Assembly: GCF_003569005.1 (NCBI RefSeq) | Contig: NZ_BCUR01000001.1 | Span: 1,183,893 to 1,247,892, forward strand | Length of the DNA: 64,000 nucleotides | Origin: Vibrio superstes | Lineage (GTDB): Bacteria > Pseudomonadota > Gammaproteobacteria > Enterobacterales > Vibrionaceae | Direction of reading: 5' to 3' | Translations under genes and position numbers: made by a program | Shown here: positions 51,470-60,286 of the stretch, piece by piece | Layout: each line of letters opens with the position of its first letter | Numbering within the stretch: the stretch's first letter is position 1 | Notes under the pieces: model-generated | Database searches by the model: none | Seen by the model: only the letters and a program-made list of their open reading frames with translations | Told to the model about the DNA's origin: nothing

Positions 51470-51988
51470 ATGTACACATCATTAACGAAGCAGCAGGTAT
51501 TGGAAGCAGTTGCAACCATGATGGAAAATGACGATGCAGTCCCTGTGTCGCAGATGGCCAGTGAACTGAATTTAACAGAAGGCGAGATCACTTTTGTGTT
51601 GCCTTCCAGCATGGTGACATCAGTGCCGGGTGAGAAGGCTCAAGAACTATTAGAGGCTTTACCAGCTTGGGGCAAAGTCACAACTATCGTGCATTCGTTT
51701 GGTTCAATTTTTGAGTATAAAGCGCCTTTTCCTAAAGGTAAGGTTGCGCATGGTTACTACAACCTAATGGGGCGTGAAGGTGAGCTGCACGGCCATTTGA
51801 GGTTGGACCTAGTTCAACATATCGCTTTGGTGTCTAAGCCTTTCCGTAAGATGGCAAGCCACTACATGGGCTTTTACGATGAAGCAGGAGAGTGCGTATT
51901 TAAGGTGTACCTTGGCCGCGACAAGAAACGTCAACTTTTCCCAGAACAACTTGAGAAACTAGAGCAGCTTAAAAAGGAATTTGCATAA
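51470..51988 (+). CDS. hutX: Intracellular haem carrier HutX
   Basis: Cytoplasmic haem-binding protein of 172 residues, family HutX/ChuX. Recognised by LPAWGKVTTIVHSFGSIFEYKAPFPKG near residue 61 and GYYNLMGREGELHGHLRLDLVQHIALV near 97, with histidines suited to hold haem. HutX passes haem to the degrading enzyme HutZ. GGGGAAG lies before the ATG, and the hutZ start overlaps its stop (TAATG). Confidence 0.92.
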   Translation: MYTSLTKQQVLEAVATMMENDDAVPVSQMASELNLTEGEITFVLPSSMVTSVPGEKAQELLEALPAWGKVTTIVHSFGSIFEYKAPFPKGKVAHGYYNLMGREGELHGHLRLDLVQHIALVSKPFRKMASHYMGFYDEAGECVFKVYLGRDKKRQLFPEQLEKLEQLKKEFA

Positions 51989-52569
51989 TGAGCACTCAAA
52001 ACGCAGAAGATCGCGCTGAGATTAAACAACAACGCCTACAAGGTCGTTTAGGCCCAGAGGTTCAAGAGTTTCGTAACGCTTGCCAAAGTCTGCAGTTAGC
52101 GACAATTACCAAAGACGGTCTTCCACACGTTAGCTACTCTCCCTTTGCGTTTGACCAAGCGGGTTACTATATCCTAGTGAGTGATCTAGCGGCTCACGGG
52201 CAGAACCTAAAAAGCAATAAAAATGTTTCTATCATGATGGTTCAAGACGAAGCATCAGCAAAGAGCGTACACGCAAGAAAGCGTCTTACTTTTGATACTA
52301 CAGCCGAGCATATTGATAAAAATTCCGAACAGGGTAAGGCTGGCATTGAAGCGCTGATCGAGCGATTTGGTGAAATGGCTCAAAACCTAGCACAGCTGGG
52401 TGATTTTAATCTCTACAAGCTGACACCTAGCAGTGGTCGCTACGTTAAAGGCTTCGGTCAAGCATTTAACGTCTCAGGTAATGATCTTGTAGATTTCCTT
52501 CACTTAAATGAAGGACACGTCGAAAAAGAGAAGCAAAAAATCGCAGAACTCACTGCCGAGCAAGACTAG
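51988..52569 (+). CDS. hutZ: Haem-degrading protein HutZ
   Basis: Cytoplasmic enzyme of 193 residues with a split-barrel (FMN-binding-like) fold that breaks haem to biliverdin and iron. The signature is ITKDGLPHVSYSPFAFDQAGYYILVSDLAAHGQNLKSN near residues 36-73 and FNLYKLTPSSGRYVKGFGQAF near 137. The C-terminal His-rich helix (FLHLNEGHVEKEKQ) contains the His used as axial haem ligand in V. cholerae HutZ. Directly coupled to hutX; the haem receptor gene follows after 96 bases. Confidence 0.92.
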   Translation: MSTQNAEDRAEIKQQRLQGRLGPEVQEFRNACQSLQLATITKDGLPHVSYSPFAFDQAGYYILVSDLAAHGQNLKSNKNVSIMMVQDEASAKSVHARKRLTFDTTAEHIDKNSEQGKAGIEALIERFGEMAQNLAQLGDFNLYKLTPSSGRYVKGFGQAFNVSGNDLVDFLHLNEGHVEKEKQKIAELTAEQD

Positions 52570-52601
52570 CTCTCACTTTTCATAATCAAACAATAACTCT
52601 A

Positions 52602-52624
52602 GCCGATTGATATTTTCAGTCGGC
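52602..52624 (+). terminator. Hairpin between hutZ and the haem receptor gene
   Basis: GCCGATTGA (52602-52610) pairs with TCAGTCGGC (52616-52624) around TATTT, with one G-T pair. It lies 33 bases after hutZ and may partly end the hutWXZ transcript; no long T run follows. Confidence 0.45.
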
Positions 52625-52665
52625 CGGGCACTTACATTTTTATAAAACGGATTTTGGGTCAAACC

Positions 52666-54822
52666 ATGTACAAAAAAACAAGTCTGGCATTAGCCATTAG
52701 CGCAGTGTGTGCATCATCAGCCGTATTCGCAGAAGAAACCTTTACCTTTGACGAGGTGGTTGTTTCAGCAACTCGAACTGAACAGAATAAGAGCGACGTG
52801 TCTTCCTCTGTTGCTACGGTGAGTCGCGAAGATCTCGACGCGGAAATGAACAGCAATCTTAAAGACACCTTGAAATATACCCCGGGTGTTCAAGCTCAAG
52901 GCAGTGGTCGCTTTGGAGTATCGGGTTTCAATATTCGAGGAATGGAAGACAGTCGCGTTAAGGTCATGGTTGATGGTGTTCAGCAACCCGTACCGTATAA
53001 CCCAGGCGCAAGCCAGCAACGTAAATATCAGAACACAATTGAGACAGATACGTTGGCAGGTATTGAGGTGAACAAAGGCCCGTCGTCGAGTTTGTATGGT
53101 TCTGATGCACTGGGTGGCGTGGTACTGATGCGCACTAAAAATCCAGAGGATGTCTTAGTGACTGACGGTGATGAACATCGCTTTGGCATCAAGTCTGGCT
53201 ATTCTTCTGTGAACAGTGAGTTTAAGAACACGGCGACTTGGGCAATGCGCAAAGGTAAGTGGGAAACCATTGCAATGTTTACCTACGCTGATGGTAGTGA
53301 ATATCAGACTCACGGTGATGGAGCCGATATCTTAGGCCCTGATCGTGGTGCAGCCGACCCAGCCGATACACAGCTTTACAACGGCTTAGCTAAGGTATTC
53401 TACCAAGCGAATGACAATCATCGCTTAGGGGTGACCTTTGAATACTTCGATTATCAATATGATTCATTTCTAGCCTCTGAAGAAGGCTATGAGATCATGC
53501 CGGGCTTCATGTATACCGATTCTTCTGTTGAAGATCACAACAAACGAATGCGTATTGGCTTCGAGCATGAATGGGTAATGAACACCCTAATGGCCGATGA
53601 TTTGGCGTGGAAGATCTCTTATCAAACAACAGAGAGTGAGTCGAACAACTACGATACGACGAACTGGGTTTCCAATGGATTCCCAATTTACACAGACCGT
53701 ATTCGTAATCGTCAGCGTATCGCACAAGATGATTCTTACCAGTTTGATATGCAGTTCAACAAGCTGATCATGGCAGATGGGCATTATCATGAGCTGACTT
53801 ATGGTGGTAGCTTCCTATACAACGACTTTGCTTTGGAGAACACCGATCACTTTATTCAAAGTGGTACAGGCGCGCCTCCAAGCTCTTCTCCAGGTAGCAC
53901 AGGTCTGCCTAATGCAACAGTACAGCAATGGGGTGTCTTCGTTCAGGATCAAGCCTTCCTGATGGAGGAAAAACTGGTTCTTTCTGCTGGCCTACGTTAC
54001 GACTCATTTTCAACCGACCCTGAAACAACAGATGGTTATGGCGTAGAGCATGAGAGTAACGACAATGATGCCGTCACCGGTCGTATTGGTGCGGTTTATC
54101 ACGTCGCAAATTGGCTCAGCCCATACGCACAAATAAGCCAAGGCTTTAAAGCGCCAACGGTCTACGATCTTTATTACTCATACAGCGAAGGTGCCATCTT
54201 CATGGGTAATCCAAACCTAGAAGCAGAGACCAGCTTGTCTTATGAAGTGGGCTTCCGTGGCAAGGGTAAGATTTATCAGTATGAAGTGAGTGCTTTCTAC
54301 AACCAATACGATGACTTCATCACGAGTAAAGTGATTGGTCAGGCTGGTGATAAAGATATCATTACTATGGTCAACATCGATGAGGCGAAAATCTACGGTG
54401 CTGAGGCGGCAGGTACTATCCTTGGCCCTCAAGGAATGTACACTAAGTTGAGCATTGCTTATGCCTATGGTGAAGATGTGAATACGGGTCGTGAGCTAGA
54501 TTCTGTCGCGCCACTGACAGGTGTCGTTGGGCTTGGATACGACAATGAGAACAAGACGCTAGGTGCGTTGGTTAACTACACCATGGTAGCGAGCAAAGAT
54601 AGCTGGACTGAAGATGATAACGTTGAAGCGCCTTCTTATAGTTTACTCGATGTGACGGCTTACTACCGTCCAGTACAAGACTTAACCTTGCGCGCTGGCT
54701 TGTTCAATGCCTTGGATGAGAAGTACTGGCTATACGAAGATCTGAGTGGCAAAAATGAACGCACAGACTTTGATACTCAAGCAGGTCGAAACTGGGGTGT
54801 GAACGCAGAATACTTCTTCTAA
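52666..54822 (+). CDS. hutA: TonB-dependent haem receptor (HutA/HuvA type)
   Basis: Outer-membrane receptor of 718 residues. Signal peptide YKKTSLALAISAVCASSAVFA, TonB box FDEVVVSATR, plug domain (about 40-150, with FNIRGMEDSRVKVMVDGVQ) and a 22-strand barrel ending in an aromatic residue (NWGVNAEYFF). The haem-receptor motif pair appears as FKAP ... NPNL near residues 490-515. Between them no histidine is present, although many haem receptors have one there. Start ATG 52666 gives a clean signal peptide. Placement beside hutZ resembles huvA of V. anguillarum. Confidence 0.85.
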   Translation: MYKKTSLALAISAVCASSAVFAEETFTFDEVVVSATRTEQNKSDVSSSVATVSREDLDAEMNSNLKDTLKYTPGVQAQGSGRFGVSGFNIRGMEDSRVKVMVDGVQQPVPYNPGASQQRKYQNTIETDTLAGIEVNKGPSSSLYGSDALGGVVLMRTKNPEDVLVTDGDEHRFGIKSGYSSVNSEFKNTATWAMRKGKWETIAMFTYADGSEYQTHGDGADILGPDRGAADPADTQLYNGLAKVFYQANDNHRLGVTFEYFDYQYDSFLASEEGYEIMPGFMYTDSSVEDHNKRMRIGFEHEWVMNTLMADDLAWKISYQTTESESNNYDTTNWVSNGFPIYTDRIRNRQRIAQDDSYQFDMQFNKLIMADGHYHELTYGGSFLYNDFALENTDHFIQSGTGAPPSSSPGSTGLPNATVQQWGVFVQDQAFLMEEKLVLSAGLRYDSFSTDPETTDGYGVEHESNDNDAVTGRIGAVYHVANWLSPYAQISQGFKAPTVYDLYYSYSEGAIFMGNPNLEAETSLSYEVGFRGKGKIYQYEVSAFYNQYDDFITSKVIGQAGDKDIITMVNIDEAKIYGAEAAGTILGPQGMYTKLSIAYAYGEDVNTGRELDSVAPLTGVVGLGYDNENKTLGALVNYTMVASKDSWTEDDNVEAPSYSLLDVTAYYRPVQDLTLRAGLFNALDEKYWLYEDLSGKNERTDFDTQAGRNWGVNAEYFF

Positions 54823-54839
54823 CTACGTTTTTAATTGAT

Positions 54840-54880
54840 AGCCGAGCACCTACTATTAGGCGCTCGGCTTGTTGTGTTTT
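54840..54880 (+). terminator. Terminator after the haem receptor gene
   Basis: AGCCGAGC (54840-54847) pairs with GCTCGGCT (54862-54869); the loop can pair further (ACCTA/TAGG). A T/G-rich tail TTGTTGTGTTTT follows. Confidence 0.8.
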
Positions 54881-54973
54881 AGTGAATCTAAAATACGATA
54901 TTCAATCAATAGTTAAACAACATTCCAATTCAAAGCGTACAATTAACACAAGTAAATGTAGAAAGGATTTTGT

Positions 54974-56779
54974 GTGACCAAACAACAAGCTGGCGATATG
55001 CCAAAGCTCAATAAACAGTGGTTATATCAGCAGGCGATGAAGCATAAGAAGATGCTTATCTACGCCAACTCTATCGCATTTGTTGCGACGCTGATAAGTG
55101 TACCTATTCCTTTACTTTTGCCTCTCATGGTTGACGAGGTCTTACTTGATAAGCCTGCCAAGGGGTTGGCACTCCTCAACTCATTTTTGCCTCAAGGTCT
55201 GCAAACTGCCACCGGTTATATCGTTACGGTTCTTCTTCTGATCATCATAATGCGGATCGGAAGTCAGGCTCTTAATATCCTGCAAACCCGTCAATTTACT
55301 TTGGTATCAAAGCAACTTACCTGTCAACTACGACAATGGATCCTCGATAAGCTAGGTCGTGTGTCCATGCAACAATATGAGGAAAAGGGCAGTGGGGGAC
55401 TGACGTCTCATTTGGTGACCGATATAGAGACCATTGACAAGTTCATTGGCAATACGCTGAGTCGCTTTGTGATTAGCGTGCTGACAGTCATAGGTACTGG
55501 CGGGATTCTTCTGTGGCTTAATTGGCAGCTGGGCTTGTTTATTATCTTAATGAACCCAGTGGTTATCTATCTTTCTCGCATGCTTGGGCAAAGAGTTAAG
55601 CACCTTAAAAAGAAAGAAAATCAATCTTTTGAGCGCTTCCAGCAGAGGCTAGTAGAAACCTTAGACGGTATCTATCAGCTTCGTGCTGCCAACAGAGAGC
55701 AAGAGTACTTAGGCAAGTTAAAGCAAGATGCCGAGTCTATACGTAAAGATGCTGACAAGTATGCGTGGCAATCAGATGCTGCGAACCGCTTGTCGTTTTT
55801 GATGTTTCTGATTGGTTTCGAGATTTTTCGCGCTGCGGCTATGTTGATGGTGCTATTTAGTGACCTCACCATAGGGCAGATCTTCGCGGTGTTTGGTTAT
55901 TTGTGGTTTATGCTGTCGCCGGTTCAAGAGCTGCTGAGTATTCAATATTCTTGGTACAGTGCGTCGGCTGCAATGAAGCGCTTGAATGGCATTTTGGATA
56001 TGCCAGAAGAGAATCGTCCTATTGCGACTGTTAATCCTTTTGAAAAGGGTGAACCTATAGAAGTTGAGTTTAAGAACGTCAGCTTCGCCTATGATGCGGA
56101 GCGAAACGTACTGGATGACTTCTCGCTAAAGATCCCGAAAGGCAAGCGTGTGGCTTTGGTTGGTGCATCAGGTGGCGGCAAGTCAACCTTGATTCAGCTC
56201 TTACTCGGTATCTATCAAAAAGACAGCGGTGACATTCTGGTTAACGGGCATAGCATAGAAACAGTAAGCTATGAGGCATTGCGAAAAGAACTGGCGGTCG
56301 TGCTGCAACAACCGATGATATTCAATGATACGCTTCGTCAGAATCTTACCCTTGGACAAGAGTATAGTGATAATGAGCTATGGAGTGCCCTTGAGGTTGC
56401 TCAGCTTATTAGTCTAAAAGAGACGCTACCTAACGGGCTCGACTCTCATATCGGCCGTCAAGGTGTTCGTTTATCTGGAGGGCAACGTCAAAGACTTGCT
56501 ATTGCTCGAATGGTTCTGAGCAACCCTGAATTGGTTATTCTAGATGAGGCGACCTCAGCGCTGGATACCTCTACGGAAGCCGAATTGCATCTAGCCTTGA
56601 ATCGTTTCCTGAAGAATCGGACAACACTCATTGTCGCGCATCGGCTTTCTGCTGTTAAACAGGCCGACCTTATTTACGTATTAGAGGACGGCAAGGTGAT
56701 TCAATCGGGTACTCATATAGACTTGATTGAGAAAGATGGGCTATATCAAACCCTCTATGGCAGTCTGCAGGCTGGTTAA
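54974..56779 (+). CDS. ABC exporter, fused permease and ATPase
   Basis: Half-transporter of 601 residues, working as a homodimer. Six membrane spans in the first 320 residues (for example IAFVATLISVPIPLLLPLMV, YIVTVLLLIIIMRIG) are followed by an ATPase domain with Walker A VGASGGGKST near 400, signature LSGGQRQRLAIARM near 500, Walker B ELVILDEATSALD near 522 and switch His in IVAHRLSAVKQ. The fusion type is that of MsbA/lipid or peptide exporters; the cargo is not known. Start is GTG 54974 behind AAAGGA. Flanked by terminators, so a single-gene unit. Confidence 0.88.
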   Translation: MTKQQAGDMPKLNKQWLYQQAMKHKKMLIYANSIAFVATLISVPIPLLLPLMVDEVLLDKPAKGLALLNSFLPQGLQTATGYIVTVLLLIIIMRIGSQALNILQTRQFTLVSKQLTCQLRQWILDKLGRVSMQQYEEKGSGGLTSHLVTDIETIDKFIGNTLSRFVISVLTVIGTGGILLWLNWQLGLFIILMNPVVIYLSRMLGQRVKHLKKKENQSFERFQQRLVETLDGIYQLRAANREQEYLGKLKQDAESIRKDADKYAWQSDAANRLSFLMFLIGFEIFRAAAMLMVLFSDLTIGQIFAVFGYLWFMLSPVQELLSIQYSWYSASAAMKRLNGILDMPEENRPIATVNPFEKGEPIEVEFKNVSFAYDAERNVLDDFSLKIPKGKRVALVGASGGGKSTLIQLLLGIYQKDSGDILVNGHSIETVSYEALRKELAVVLQQPMIFNDTLRQNLTLGQEYSDNELWSALEVAQLISLKETLPNGLDSHIGRQGVRLSGGQRQRLAIARMVLSNPELVILDEATSALDTSTEAELHLALNRFLKNRTTLIVAHRLSAVKQADLIYVLEDGKVIQSGTHIDLIEKDGLYQTLYGSLQAG

Positions 56780-56790
56780 ATACAATAATA

Positions 56791-56811
56791 AAGCCGGCTA
56801 TGAGCCGGCTT
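56791..56811 (+). terminator. Terminator between the ABC exporter and DUF4136 genes
   Basis: AAGCCGGCT (56791-56799) pairs with AGCCGGCTT (56803-56811) around ATG. Located between convergent genes; T-rich sequence on the right (TGTTACTT) and A-rich on the left (AATAATA) permit use on both strands. Confidence 0.8.
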
Positions 56812-56832
56812 GTTACTTACTAGGTGAGAGGG

Positions 56833-57390
56833 TTACTGTGCGACGGGCATCTCTTTCAACATAGTATCGACGTAGGATTTTATCCTTTCTTCGCTTTTCT
56901 CAGGTTCTAATTCAGGTGCAGCGGCGCCTTGAGCTAGAGCTCTCCATTTTAGCTCCATAAGTGGATAGTTATACATGGCGATGAATATAGTGCCTTTTTG
57001 CTCTGCATTGCCAAAGTCTGAGGCGGGTATGCCAGTTGCTAGCTGTGTTTTGTCGAACAGATCGTCGTCATTTAATTCAGATTCAACCGCTACCCCGTAA
57101 CCAACGATGAAGTTGGGTTGCTGTTTAAGTGACACTCTTTGATAGCCCTTTTCTTCAAGGCTTTTGCTGATGGCCTCGTTAAATACGTGTTTCAATGTTT
57201 TCTTGCTGACGCCTGACTCCACATAAGCCACACCTGATTTAGGGTGCCAAGCGTAGGTTTTCGCTCCTGGTTGAATAAGTTGGAAGTCACCGCTTGACAC
57301 AATACCGATGGCAAAGTTATTGGCTGGTTTAGTCGTGGTGGTACAGGCGGATAAAACTAGGGCAAAAGCTATAGCGAAAAGCCACTTCAT
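56833..57390 (-). CDS. DUF4136 family lipoprotein
   Basis: Envelope lipoprotein of 185 residues from ATG 57390. Signal peptide KWLFAIAFALVLSAC with lipobox L-S-A-C; Thr follows at +2, so outer-membrane sorting is likely. The core matches DUF4136: YAWHPKSG, AISKSLEEKGYQRV and PNFIVGYGVAVES. The family has no known function. GAGGTG just upstream serves ATG 57390; the open frame also allows a GTG six bases before, inside the ribosome site. Tail to tail with the ABC exporter. Confidence 0.82.
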   Translation of the reverse strand: MKWLFAIAFALVLSACTTTTKPANNFAIGIVSSGDFQLIQPGAKTYAWHPKSGVAYVESGVSKKTLKHVFNEAISKSLEEKGYQRVSLKQQPNFIVGYGVAVESELNDDDLFDKTQLATGIPASDFGNAEQKGTIFIAMYNYPLMELKWRALAQGAAAPELEPEKSEERIKSYVDTMLKEMPVAQ

Positions 57391-57545
57391 GATCACCTCA
57401 AAACAATAGAATAAGTAATGTTAAATATTTGTTTAATTGAATGGTTCATGAGGTAGAATAGACGAGTAAACAATTAAAAGTCCAGTTAAAACGGTAACAT
57501 AGGGTTGTTACATTCTTGCATACATTTATACGAAAAGGATTTCAT

Positions 57546-58718
57546 GTGGTGAAAGGAATTTATTACCCGTGGCTGGCGAGTACTCTCGTCCTACTGAGTT
57601 ACTCGTCTCTAGCGGTAGAACCACTCTTTCCAACGCCTGCTGATGCAGAGCCCACAGTTGTTGATAAAGCATTTGATTTTGTTGGTGCCGATGGTGGGTT
57701 TGACCCTGATAAAGGGGTTGATATGAGTTATATCCCGTCAGTGTTCTATAACCCAGAACAAGAGTTTGGTGCTGGAGTCTTAGTGATTGGCTTGTATCAG
57801 ACTGATTCTGCAGTGAACTATGAGCAACCTTCTTCGTTTGTAATTAATACTTATGTCTCAACTAACCTCTCTCTTGGACTTAGCTTCGATAACATTACCT
57901 TTCTTAATGATGGGCGCAATCGCTTTGAGATAGTGGCAGAGGCCTATGACGAGCCGGTTGTGTATTACGGCAAGGGGTATGAGTCGGCGAGTAACGATGA
58001 AAACAAGGTGCTGTATACACAAACCCTCCTTCAGGTGACACCACGCTGGTACCACAAAGTGGCTGACAATTGGTTCTTGGGCATCGGTGGTAACATCAAC
58101 TACACCGGTACGAGAGATCCTGAAGTGGGGGACGAGGTGGTGATAGGGAATCCGATATTATTTGATGACTTAGAGTCAAATACTTCCTTCGGAGTACTAG
58201 GCGTCCTTTTGTATGACACTCGTAACTTCGTTGAAAATACCGAAACAGGCACTCTGTTGCAGGCTGATTTTGGAGCCTACTACAGTGACCTTAACTCGGA
58301 CTCCTTTGGTCGTTATGATATCGAGCTTGCCCATTTTATCGACCTAGAACCTGTTCCTGGAGTGTTAGCTTTGCAAGGCCAAGGTAATTTTACTTCCGGG
58401 GAAGTGCCCTGGAACCGACTGCCTGATCTCGGTGGTGCATATGCTATGCGTGGCTATATCGTAGGGCGTTATAGAGACGAGCAAATGGCTATGATGCAGG
58501 CAGAGTATCGATTGCCAATATACCGTCGTTGGGGGAGTGTCTTCTGGGCTGGTGTTGGTTCTATCGGCGAAGATTTTGATGAGTTAAGCGATGATGTACT
58601 AACCACCTACGGTTTGGGGTTACGCTATCGACTAAAGGGACGAATTAATCTGAGGGCTGACTTGGGCTTCGGTGAGGATGAGACTTTATTTTACTTTAAC
58701 GTCAACGAAGTATTTTAG
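57546..58718 (+). CDS. Omp85/TamA-type outer membrane barrel protein
   Basis: Outer-membrane protein of 390 residues from GTG 57546. Signal peptide KGIYYPWLASTLVLLSYSSLA, then a 16-strand barrel of the BamA/TamA/surface-antigen type: the fifth-to-sixth strand loop motif MRGY (in GGAYAMRGYIVGRYRD near 310) is the counterpart of the VRGF/Y lock motif, and the protein ends in aromatic Phe (NVNEVF). There are no POTRA domains, so it is a short member. AAAAGGA precedes GTG 57546; an upstream TTG at 57516 lacks a good site. Function may be export or lipid handling; not known. Confidence 0.75.
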   Translation: MVKGIYYPWLASTLVLLSYSSLAVEPLFPTPADAEPTVVDKAFDFVGADGGFDPDKGVDMSYIPSVFYNPEQEFGAGVLVIGLYQTDSAVNYEQPSSFVINTYVSTNLSLGLSFDNITFLNDGRNRFEIVAEAYDEPVVYYGKGYESASNDENKVLYTQTLLQVTPRWYHKVADNWFLGIGGNINYTGTRDPEVGDEVVIGNPILFDDLESNTSFGVLGVLLYDTRNFVENTETGTLLQADFGAYYSDLNSDSFGRYDIELAHFIDLEPVPGVLALQGQGNFTSGEVPWNRLPDLGGAYAMRGYIVGRYRDEQMAMMQAEYRLPIYRRWGSVFWAGVGSIGEDFDELSDDVLTTYGLGLRYRLKGRINLRADLGFGEDETLFYFNVNEVF

Positions 58719-58727
58719 TAAAGACCT

Positions 58728-58752
58728 GCGACTGCATTAAAGATGCAGTCGC
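58728..58752. terminator. Bidirectional hairpin after the Omp85-type gene
   Basis: GCGACTGCAT (58728-58737) pairs perfectly with ATGCAGTCGC (58743-58752) around TAAAG. It lies between the barrel gene (+) and a micro-gene (-) and can stop both. Confidence 0.8.
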
Positions 58753-58776
58753 TAGTAGGTAAAGCTGAAATTGGAA

Positions 58777-58926
58777 CTAAAAGAAATGCCCTAACCCGTG
58801 TAGTGAAGAAATGATACTTGGTAGAGCAATTAGACCAATCTTAACCGCTACAATTATGGCAATCAGTCTTCCAATTTTATGGGTTGCCGCTTTATTTATC
58901 TCATCTGCATGTTGACTGTATATCAT
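58777..58926 (-). CDS. 49-residue single-span membrane protein, unknown
   Basis: Short gene that ordinary length limits would miss. ATG 58926 is preceded by GAGGTAAC at a good distance, and the frame gives 49 residues: a polar start (MIYSQHADEINKAATHKIGR), one or two hydrophobic stretches (LIAIIVAVKIGLIALPSIIS) and an end SLHGLGHFF with a TAG stop. A strong hairpin follows the stop on the minus strand. The three histidines and basic residues at the membrane edge are typical of small inner-membrane proteins. No family recognised. Confidence 0.65.
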   Translation of the reverse strand: MIYSQHADEINKAATHKIGRLIAIIVAVKIGLIALPSIISSLHGLGHFF

Positions 58927-59472
58927 GCTAGTTACCTCATGAGTGAATGAACTTACCGTTCAAACCTACTCTTAATTGTGGTTAAAAAAAGCGCACATCA
59001 TGAAAAGTTTGAACTGCATCTAGAAGGTGGTTCGGTTCTATGATGTTGACCACATAATGGAATATGAGTGCAATTTCATGTGTTATGAGTGTGGTTTCAT
59101 GACTTTTTCACTCATAGAGGAAAGATCAGATTCCCGACCGGAGTACCGGCATAGAAGAATACTCAGGAATGACAGTAATTTAGACACTCTCACTCCACTT
59201 TCCACTCTCCGCACACAGCACTCCGCTCTCCACACTCGTCATTGCCGAAGTGTTTTATCGGCAATCTGAATGATGTACGTTGCTAGACCTTCGATAGGAG
59301 CACTCGAAGGTGACGAGGGTTGCGCTTTGCGTACACCAGTGACTTAAACAAACGCGTCATATAAAAGTCTTTTTTTGGCCGGCACCCTTATCGGCAACCT
59401 TCCATTTAGTGTGCTCTAAGATTCCCGCTAAAAACGTGCGGGAATGACAATATTCTTGCCCTGAACCACGCA
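58927..59472. repeat. Repeat-rich gene-free region
   Basis: About 550 bases without a convincing gene. It holds several palindromic units: AGATTCCCG...GGAATGACA (about 59127-59173), ATTGCCGA/TCGGCAAT (59241-59265), ACCTTCGA/TCGAAGGT (59287-59311) and ATTCCCGC/GCGGGAAT (59421-59445). A CACTC/CTCC-rich microsatellite-like run spans about 59185-59238. It looks like an array of dispersed repeats between the micro-gene and the nap operon end. Confidence 0.6.
59420..59448. repeat. Short palindromic repeat (ATTCCCGC type), second copy
   Basis: GATTCCCGC...GCGGGAATGAC, identical to the unit at 45249-45277 except for three loop bases. Palindromic arms are 8 bp. Confidence 0.6.
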
Positions 59473-59505
59473 TAAAAAAAGCTCGATGCAATTAACATCG
59501 AGCTT
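59473..59505 (-). terminator. Terminator of the nap operon
   Basis: AAGCTCGATG (59479-59488) pairs with CATCGAGCTT (59496-59505); on the minus strand the stem is followed by seven T. It lies 27 bases after the stop of the last small gene of the operon. Confidence 0.92.
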
Positions 59506-59531
59506 AATCAGGAACCGAATACAACCTCGGT

Positions 59532-59672
59532 TTAGTTTGTTTCTTCTTTATCCGCTGTGATCGAAAGTAGCCAGATACAAATAGCAGCAACCGCTGCAAA
59601 ACCACCTATGATAATCACGGGCATAGCGCTATAGCCTAAAACATGCCAAATGATGGATTCTAATTGACTCAT
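59532..59672 (-). CDS. TIGR02808-type small membrane protein of the nap operon
   Basis: Very short gene, 46 residues, read from ATG 59672 with GGGAGAG just upstream. The product (MSQLESIIWHVLGYSAMPV, then IIIGGFAAVAAICIWLLSI and a charged end TADKEETN) is one membrane span. A family of about 46-residue proteins found next to periplasmic nitrate reductase genes in Vibrio and Photobacterium is known as TIGR02808, and length, shape and location fit. It follows napC by nine bases and precedes the operon terminator. Function is not known; small subunits often steady membrane cytochromes such as NapC. Confidence 0.82.
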   Translation of the reverse strand: MSQLESIIWHVLGYSAMPVIIIGGFAAVAAICIWLLSITADKEETN

Positions 59673-59681
59673 AACTCTCCC

Positions 59682-60254
59682 TTACCAACCTTCAACGCCG
59701 TGCATATCTGGCAATTTATGTGCAATACCTTTGTGACAATCTACGCAGGTCTTGTCTCCTGAAGCAAGTGCCGTAGAGTGTTGCTTAACACTGCGATCGC
59801 CCTGTTCAGAAAAGTCCATGTAATCAAATTCATGACAGTTTCGGCACTCTAGAGAGTCGTTCGCCTTTAGACGGGCCCACTCTCGCTCTGCCAAGTGTCC
59901 ACGACGAGCCTTGAACTTCTCTTCAGTGTCGATGGTACCGATGATATGAGCAAATACCTCTTTGGACGCTTGAACCTTACGCACTATCTTGTCAGTCCAC
60001 TCATGAGGAACGTGACAATCAGAACAAATTGCCCGTACGCCTGAGCGGTTTGAGTAGTGAATAGTTTCTTGAATCTCTTGAACGATAGGCTCATGACATC
60101 CTGCGCAGAACTCTTCAGTATTGGTGTATTCCATCCCGGTATTGAACGCGCCCCAGAATAGAAGACCACCAGCAAACCCCATGAATAATATGATGCCTGC
60201 TGCAGCCTTACTCGGGGTTGTTAGTCTCTTCCAAAACGCTTTTAAAAATTTCAT
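59682..60254 (-). CDS. napC: Tetrahaem cytochrome NapC
   Basis: Membrane-anchored c-type cytochrome of 190 residues that takes electrons from quinol and gives them to NapAB. One N-terminal span ([21 protein letters not shown]) and four haem motifs C-x2-C-H: CAGCH near 47, CSDCH near 77, CRNCH near 137 and CVDCH near 172. It belongs to the NapC/NirT family. Lies after napB by 32 bases in the napFDABC order; no napG or napH in the visible part. Confidence 0.95.
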   Translation of the reverse strand: MKFLKAFWKRLTTPSKAAAGIILFMGFAGGLLFWGAFNTGMEYTNTEEFCAGCHEPIVQEIQETIHYSNRSGVRAICSDCHVPHEWTDKIVRKVQASKEVFAHIIGTIDTEEKFKARRGHLAEREWARLKANDSLECRNCHEFDYMDFSEQGDRSVKQHSTALASGDKTCVDCHKGIAHKLPDMHGVEGW

Positions 60255-60286
60255 AAATAGCCTCTTTTGTTAACAACTAGCAAAGG

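Noticed and set aside
59027..59269. 80-codon plus-strand frame in the repeat region
   Set aside because: It runs through palindromic repeats and a CACTC tract, has unusual composition and no ribosome site.
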